From contig NC_058051.1 in assembly GCF_020085105.1 (NCBI RefSeq), positions 5,316,001-5,380,000 of the forward strand: DNA of 64,000 nt, written 5' to 3'. The position numbers and the translations under genes are program-made. Shown here in pieces: positions 36,955 through 64,000 of this stretch; the stretch's first letter is position 1; each line of letters starts with the position of its first letter. A model generated the notes under the pieces. The model saw only the letters and a list, made by a program, of their open reading frames with translations, did not search any database and was not told where the DNA came from. This DNA is from Siniperca chuatsi (taxonomy: Eukaryota; Chordata; Actinopteri; Centrarchiformes; Sinipercidae).

Positions 36955-37120
36955 ACCAAATTATCTCATTATAACAAAAAATATTTGAGATATGTTGTTG
37001 TTGTTATAACAAGAAAAGTTTTAAGGAGACATCTCATTAGATAATCTAAGTTGGTATCTCATTATAACAAGAAGAATGAAAGTAAAATAACAGTATCTTG
37101 TTATAATGAGCCATTTATTT
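36955..37120. repeat. Inverted TCATTATAACAAG repeat cluster
   Basis: TATCTCATTATAACAA occurs twice, and its complement TTGTTATAATGAG once at 37099-37111. Intervening TTATAACAAG motifs also occur, giving a block that can fold back. A possible AATAAA for SDHB (minus strand, 37114-37119) lies at its edge. Confidence 0.5.
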
Positions 37121-37599
37121 TTGTGTGGAGACTTTTTGGCAATTCAAAATGTCTCATTAGATCCTTCAATATTGTTGTGTACTGCAATGAAAATTGTAAA
37201 GGCAATCAACATGAGTAATGTGTTCTTTCCTAATCCAAAAACATCTATTTAACTTCCACATCGTTAATGAACACATATTTAAATATTTACAGTGTGAATA
37301 CAATTTCAGGAGCATTTCCAAATGAGTAAACACAACAGAGCCTAGTATTTTCACAATGCAGAGAAATAGCAGAAATGCGGTCCATGTTGCATCACTCAAA
37401 ATATTTTCCAGCACCCTTTTCTCACACTTTCCTGTCTTCTGCTCCCTTACACAATCCCACTCACACACATCCACACACTCACATCGCACACTCATGAAAA
37501 TAATAAAGGGTGCTGAAGCAGGCAAAAGTTCCTGGTTGACTCTTAATTTAACTTTGAGGTATTATTAGTGGATCTTGAGCCAGCTGGATTTTCATATGT

Positions 37600-41115
<3,516 letters not shown>

Positions 41116-42880
41116 CTTTCTGACTGAATGTGTGACAGTAACTACACTACAGAACAGACAGGGTAGCTCACTTTTGTCTCAACAACGCTGTATGTAAGCC
41201 AAACCCCGCCCTCTGTGTGCATTGACGTGACGTAAGGCACATTGGCGCGCGTCAGGGTTGTTGCCTTCACGTGCTCCCACCCAGCACAATTCATCCGTCT
41301 GCCAGACCACAAACCGGCACACAGATATTTTGTGCTGCGCTGGAGACGAGCGAGAATAAAATGAGCAACGAGCATGAATATGGCACCGGTCATGTTTCCA
41401 AATAGAAAGATATGCTTCACCTAATTGGGTCGTAAATGTATACTTCACCGCATAAATAATATATATATCCGACAGTAACTGAAGGCACCTTAAATAAGAA
41501 CCTCTTTCACAACTCTCATTGCTGTAAACGAGGGACAGTTACATATGTATCCATAACCGGAAACATGTGCGGGGTTATGATTATGATGATTATAATTTCT
41601 CTTATTAATTTCTTTCTTTGTCTCAATATGTAATTTTTCAGGCCATCTTAATGAAGTACTATGGATTTTTGTGTTATATTTAGTGTGTATTGTTACTCAA
41701 TATGTCCTTGACCCATCCATTTTTTATACATGTTATATAAAACATATATGATATATGCTGTTCTTCTGCAATACTCCAATTTCTGCAAAGGAATCCCTTA
41801 AGTTTAGTCTTAAATAATATTAACACTTTTGATAGATCCCTTGCTGACGACAGGAGCTGTGTGATTATATTATGTCTATTTTATGTATGCATTATAGTTA
41901 TGTAATGACTGCCAGTCTGTTCTCATTTGATATGCATGACATCACTGGGACAGAAATGTACACAATAAGCTATTCTGATGGTAATGAATTTGAAGGTCGA
42001 GGGAAAAACTTATGTACTCATGTAGATTAAATTTATTCAATGATCTTTGTTCACATGGTCAATAAAATTGAAAATGCACTACTGACTCTCCAGATTAGAA
42101 ATAAGATGTACCCCTCATGTGTAATATTAGTTAACACAGCCTATAGGGCTGCCCAAACATTTCCCTGGCTCAAACATGTTACACCTCTATTTTCCCATTA
42201 AAAAAATGTAGTTTGATGTTATTTATTTCATTCTGAATTGTAGAACTGAATCTATCCATCACACAAATAAACTAAGGGCCCCCTAGACTTTACAGAGATA
42301 ATACCATGTTTAAGAAATAAGCATGGATGTTTTGGACTCAGCCTGAAACCTACGGTGATTTTATTTTTTCATATTTGCAGAATAAAAGCATTCAATTTGT
42401 CACCTGAAAGAATAATTCTTAGATCCATAGCACTCCGCTCAACAACTAAATATATGTTGAAAATGACATTTCCGTGTAGAAAACATTTATCTGAGTTTTC
42501 GGGATATGATTTCTTTAGGTTCATTTTAATGCTCTATATATTTTTTTGTGCCATGGATATATGGTATAAATAACAGGCCATATAAATAACAATAAAAACA
42601 GTGGTGAATGGGACATTTTGTACAACAATGTATAATTTAATCAAGCATAAATTCCTCCTCTCTCTTTCCGTTTTACCTTGTTTAAAATGTTGCAGAAGGC
42701 TAATCTATTGTCGTCAATACTGAATACGTGTTTTATTTTGAAGGTTTTGACCGAAAGTTTTGTCTTTCATCTTTTGGTGGACTTGACTCTTGTCCAAAAA
42801 GCGTGTGCTAGACTACCACAGTGGAGGCGCTGAAAGTCAAACTGCAGCCTGTTGCTCGAACACTGTAGTACAGAAGCAGC
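41116..42880. promoter_or_regulatory. Shared SDHB/ATAD3 upstream region
   Basis: 1.77 kb separate the start codons of the divergent SDHB (-) and ATAD3 (+) genes. The SDHB-proximal 300 bp are relatively CpG-rich; the middle is very AT-rich. No other gene is seen, so both promoters must lie here. Whether they are two separate promoters or one bidirectional unit cannot be told. Confidence 0.5.
41223..41235 (-). promoter_or_regulatory. Overlapping CRE half-sites upstream of SDHB
   Basis: TGACGTGACGTAA on the plus strand contains two overlapping TGACGT half-sites, about 110 bp upstream of the SDHB ATG. A CpG cluster (GGCGCGCG) sits just beyond. The position suits a proximal promoter element, but factor binding is inferred. 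Confidence 0.4.
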
Positions 42881-51449
<8,569 letters not shown>

Positions 51450-52761
51450 TCACTTGGAATCTTTGATGAAAATGCTTTTCTGAATGAAGAGCTGTTGTAA
51501 TTCTTCAAACACTTGAGCCTTCAGTCTGAAACATTCACCTTGAAATCTGTCTGCTCTTCTATCAATGTTTGTACCTCATTTACTGTGAATGCCAAGATTA
51601 AGGTAATAGTTTGATTATGGCCTGTAGGTTTGCAGGAGTCTAAGTAAAAGGATGTGTGAACCACTTGGATTGTCCGATTAATGCATTCTGCTTTCTTCTC
51701 GTCTGGTCGCCGTTGCCATTTTCAAAGTCTGTGTCTGTTTGACATTTAGAAAATTTGCCCTCTAAAAGGGATGTTCTTTAATGTTTGCTGACCAGTTCTG
51801 GCAAGAGTTCAATTGGACGTCTGCAAAATGTTTAAGAACATTTCTTCCCTGGCGCTTCTTAGCAAGAGCGCTGGTGCAGTTGAGACCTGCCCTTGACAAA
51901 TATTTTTTTCACCGTTTATAGAATGACTGGGTTCTGCCAGGCCCTTATTTAAATGTAGTTCAGAGATACTCTGTAGGCCTGAAAATGTGACACTAGTAAC
52001 CCAGCTTCCCCAATAACCACAGTTTTCGTCAGGTTTTTGACATGTGTTTTGTCTACTGCTGCTAGCCATACAGGTGTTTTACAAACACGGTGCTGTAGAT
52101 CCAGGTGGCAATGTGACCTTTCTCACATGTGCAGAATCAAAAACAATCAAAAAATACACACCAAAAAAAATAAATAAAAAATGCACCAACATCGATGCAG
52201 TTTATATCAGTGCTGAAATGTTTAGTCGACTAACTAGTTACTCGACAGCATCGAGAGAAAATTAATCATCAGCAACTTTGGTAATCAATTAATTGTTAAA
52301 GTCATTTTTCAAGCACAAATGGCCAAACATTCACTGGTTCCAGCCAGAAGTTTTGCCTTTTCTCAGTATCACTGTCATTCTAATATCTAAAGATGTCAAC
52401 TTAGGCTCTAGAAAATTACTATGCGCATTTCATAGATTAAACAAGGACTTTAAAAGATACTTGAGAGATGAATCAGTTTCAGCTGTAGTTTATATTTTCA
52501 AAGAATAATTGACATTGTGAATACCTGTGGCAGGTAACATTTGGGACTGTCCATGCAGATTGAAGAGGTATACATGTATTTGCTAAAGAATACCCAACCA
52601 AGGTGAAAATCTTCTTTTAAATGCCCTCACTGTCACTGGAACCACTGTGCCAGTGGATAATAGTGGAGGGCTTTTCTCAGTTGCATCACGATGTCATTGG
52701 CATTGTTAGTCATTTCAGAAGTGTTCTTAGTCAGTGCTTATGAAATTTCTATTTGAATTAT
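51450..52761 (+). other. ATAD3 3'UTR (inferred)
   Basis: No coding sequence. It extends from the stop codon to the candidate poly(A) signal at 52762. Confidence 0.5.
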
Positions 52762-52767
52762 AATAAA
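52762..52767 (+). terminator. ATAD3 poly(A) signal
   Basis: AATAAA 1.3 kb after the ATAD3 stop, followed within about 30 bp by a TGT/GTT-rich stretch (CTGTCTGTTGTTGCTGTT), as in typical cleavage regions. Confidence 0.6.
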
Positions 52768-52913
52768 CCGAACTGAAGTTGTCAGCAGGACCTCTGTCTG
52801 TTGTTGCTGTTCTGAAATAACCTCTCGCTATGAGAATGTGTTCTCATCTTCGCTCATATGATTGGAATGACACAATCAAACATCAGAGGTCACTGTTGTG
52901 CTTCAATGGCACT

Positions 52914-52919
52914 TTTAAT
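52914..52919 (-). terminator. Candidate TMEM240 poly(A) signal
   Basis: TTTAAT on the plus strand gives ATTAAA on the minus strand. An alternative AATAAA lies at 53143-53148 (minus). Either would place the TMEM240 3' end within 150-400 bp of the ATAD3 3' end. Confidence 0.35.
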
Positions 52920-53090
52920 AAAACAGACATTTCATCCTCACAACAGCAATGTCTGGACAGAGAGGACGAGGGGGGGCTGGGTGAGGGTTCCCTCTGCTGA
53001 TAGGCTGGTTGCTCCTGATAAGTGAGAGGGAATTGGATAAAGAAAATTGAACTGTGCTGTTGAGCACAGTGTGGGGAAGATGGAGAGGTT

Positions 53091-53120
53091 TTGTGTGTGT
53101 GTGTGTGTGTGTGTGTGTTG
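53091..53120. repeat. (GT)n microsatellite
   Basis: About 14 GT units, in the inferred TMEM240 3'UTR. Confidence 0.95.
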
Positions 53121-54029
53121 AACTGACTCATCTTGACTGGCATTTATTTCTCACCCCATATCTGCTAAAGAAAGACATTATAGCAAAGAGAACCCCGACC
53201 ACAACCGTACAGGCTCCCCTCCCCCTCACATATTTACAGGAAAAATTAATACATTCAGTTAATTCACTAAGTAACAAAGCTAATTAATCTGTGTTTTTAG
53301 CAGAAATCACATGGTTTCACATCCAGTTTTCAAACAGACTCGTCTTTCTTTTCCATTCTTATAATCTTTGCCCACACAGTCCATCATTAGGTTTTCTATT
53401 GATAAACGACTCACACAAAAATCCCCCCACACACCCCCTTTTAAAGACTGTTAAATCCCACTTGCCCGTGTTTATCACTATTTACAGAAGCAGCAATCTA
53501 ACCATCACAAAAACCCACCCACCCACCAGTCTCATTCACCCCTCCCGACGCCAACAAAGTCAAACTCCCACCCAATACAGAAAAAAAAAATGCTGACACC
53601 CGTCTTGCCGCCCCGATCCATACACTGCCCACATCTTACCCTGTTCTAAAAGAGCATGCCAAGTTTAACAATGAACACAGAAAATGTCTCTATACAGAAA
53701 AAACACCCTTAAAAATGTTTTTTTTTTCTTCCTCCTCCCACAATGGTGGACATGGACATAAGACAAGATTTCAGTGGCAACAAATTGTCATCTTGCTCAA
53801 TTTTGGGATTTGTTAAGTGCTGACAGGGGCCAGGTCATAAGAAAGTCCTGTCATGGGGGTTTAAGGGGGCCATGTTATGAACAGTGGTAGGGCAGTAATT
53901 CAGGGTCTCTGAGGCAACGGTTGGCCAAAGGGCAGTTTGGGAAGGGGGATAAGGGGTTTTGGAGAGGAGAGGAGAAGGGGTTTTAGGGGAGGGGGTCTAG
54001 GTTTTTTTTGTTATTTTGTGTTTTTAGAG

Positions 54030-62612
<8,583 letters not shown>

Positions 62613-62639
62613 TTATGAATCAAAGATACAAATGAACAT

Positions 62640-62980
62640 TTCTTAACCATCTCAAAGACATACAGATGGGAGACAAATTAAAGGAAAAAAACAACATAAA
62701 GTGCCAACATAAAGTAAACTATTGGGATACCAAAACAGCTTCAGTGCTGCTTGGCATATATTCACCACTCTTCCAATAGATATTCCCTCCTTTGGTGTTT
62801 TGATGATGGTGGTGGAGAGCGCTGTATAATACATTGCTGCAAAATCTCCCATAGGTGTTCAGTTGGGTTGAGATCTGATAACTGCGAAGGCCATAGCATA
62901 TGACTCACATCATTTTCAGACTCATCAAACCATTTAGTAAGCTCCCACATTCTGTATGGACTCATCTGTATTTGTTATGT
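62640..62980 (-). pseudogene. Tc1/mariner-like transposase C-terminal remnant
   Basis: The minus strand encodes a short piece with [20 protein letters not shown] followed by a basic stretch and EYLLEEW. The DLNPxExxW block is the region of the last catalytic acidic residue (Glu) in Tc1/mariner transposases. Only this end survives; the DNA-binding part and first two Asp are absent. It lies in the TMEM240 intron or upstream region. Confidence 0.65.
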
Positions 62981-64000
62981 TTCTCCACTTATTTATTCAG
63001 GTGTTACCTTTATATTCTCACTTGTCTGTATAACCTTATCTTGAATAAGGACTTTCCAAATGTCCTTGACCCTGAGGATCACGGACACTGTTTGATAAGA
63101 TATAGTATATATACAGTATATATAGTATACATACAGTATATACATATATGTTATACAGATTGTAAAACTGTCTACCCTATATATGGTGTTTTTCTATTTT
63201 ATATACCCATTCTAACTTGAATGATGTCTAGAGATTTCTATCTAAATTTTTATCAAATTGCACTTATCTGCACTTTGCTGGAAACCCCCTGAAGCCCTCT
63301 CAAGGACTCTTGGGTATCCCCAGGCTGCACTTTACGCAGCTGTGTCTGAAAAAATTTAAGGAGGCCGGCTTGTGATTGTGAATTTTCATAAAAAGCTCAT
63401 AGCCTGAAATAAGAATAAGCAACACTCTGCTACCTCCTTCAGTGACTACTGTTAAGGTGCCTTTTAGCAAGGATTTACTCCAATATCCAAACAGGTAAGG
63501 GCCATACCTGCTCGGTAAAAACCTTTTTGGATAAATAACATTTTCCAAAGACAAATACATCATTTAAAATGCATCAATTGTGCAAGTATAGCTCTTGAGT
63601 TATCTTATAACTTGCAATTATTTTGTCAAAGTGGGCTTCACCTTTTTCATGTCATTTTGGAAATTATTCTAGATCCAAACGGGTTCTTACTAGAAAGTCT
63701 CTTTAAATTTGTTCCAAATAGGAGAGACATGAAAAGACTCAATAGGAATCCAATTTTAATTGTTTTTCCACAAATCCACAGGGTGTGTGATTGCTACTAA
63801 CCAGGTGTTCACATCTCACAGGAGAAGAAAGAGGAACTGTGGTGAAAAATATGGAAATGTTACGCTGATAGAATGCAAATTTAAAGACAACTGATGTTAG
63901 TAGTAGATCTGTGAATACATCACTGTGTTGCATTACAGCTAAGGGACAACATGCATGATAACACCACATGCTGTACATCAACTGTTGCAGCATCTACTGA
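62981..64000. other. TMEM240 intron/upstream DNA, no exon found
   Basis: No sequence resembling the TMEM240 N-terminal exon was seen. 63095-63165 is a TATAGTATATACAG-type self-complementary stretch. Confidence 0.45.

Overview
This window comes from a ray-finned (teleost-type) fish nuclear genome. The genes are split into many short exons with GT/AG introns. The intergenic and intronic DNA is AT-rich and full of fish-type repeats: L2-like LINEs, a DIRS-type retrotransposon, Tc1/mariner pieces, MITEs, and TA, CA and TG microsatellites. No bacterial, organellar or CRISPR-like feature was seen.

Five protein-coding genes were recognised and assembled by hand from splice sites and reading-frame continuity. 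From left to right: SZRD1 (+, 4 coding exons, 159 aa); ATP13A2 (-, 28 coding exons, 1154 aa, P5B-type lysosomal transport ATPase); SDHB (-, 8 exons, 281 aa, iron-sulfur subunit of complex II); ATAD3 (+, 16 exons, 1031 aa, mitochondrial AAA+ ATPase with an unusually long acidic tail); and TMEM240 (-, only the last two coding exons, with the 5' part beyond the right edge). In SZRD1, ATP13A2, SDHB and ATAD3 every exon phase fits, with no frameshift or premature stop, so these look like functional genes.

Layout: 1-3.7 kb is repeat-rich intergenic DNA. 3.8-10.1 kb is SZRD1, which converges tail-to-tail with ATP13A2 (10.8-31.6 kb). 31.6-37.6 kb is repeat-rich DNA with one or two candidate ATP13A2 promoter or 5'UTR regions. 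SDHB (37.6-41.1 kb) and ATAD3 (42.9-52.8 kb) are head-to-head across about 1.8 kb. ATAD3 and TMEM240 (about 52.9 kb to beyond 64 kb) converge tail-to-tail. The human orthologues all lie on 1p36, in two separated blocks: SZRD1/ATP13A2/SDHB and ATAD3/TMEM240.

The genes do not form one pathway. SDHB and ATAD3 are both mitochondrial, which makes their shared upstream region interesting. ATP13A2 acts in late endosomes and lysosomes.

Two observations stand out. First, the last ATAD3 exon encodes about 460 extra residues of acidic, alanine/valine/glutamate/threonine/lysine-rich repetitive sequence after the normal end of the family. Second, a dead DIRS-type retrotransposon in an ATP13A2 intron still shows inverted terminal repeats and the internal complementary region, and an L2-like LINE is nested inside it. 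Several small inverted-repeat elements occur in multiple copies within the window. No clearly new multi-gene system was found.
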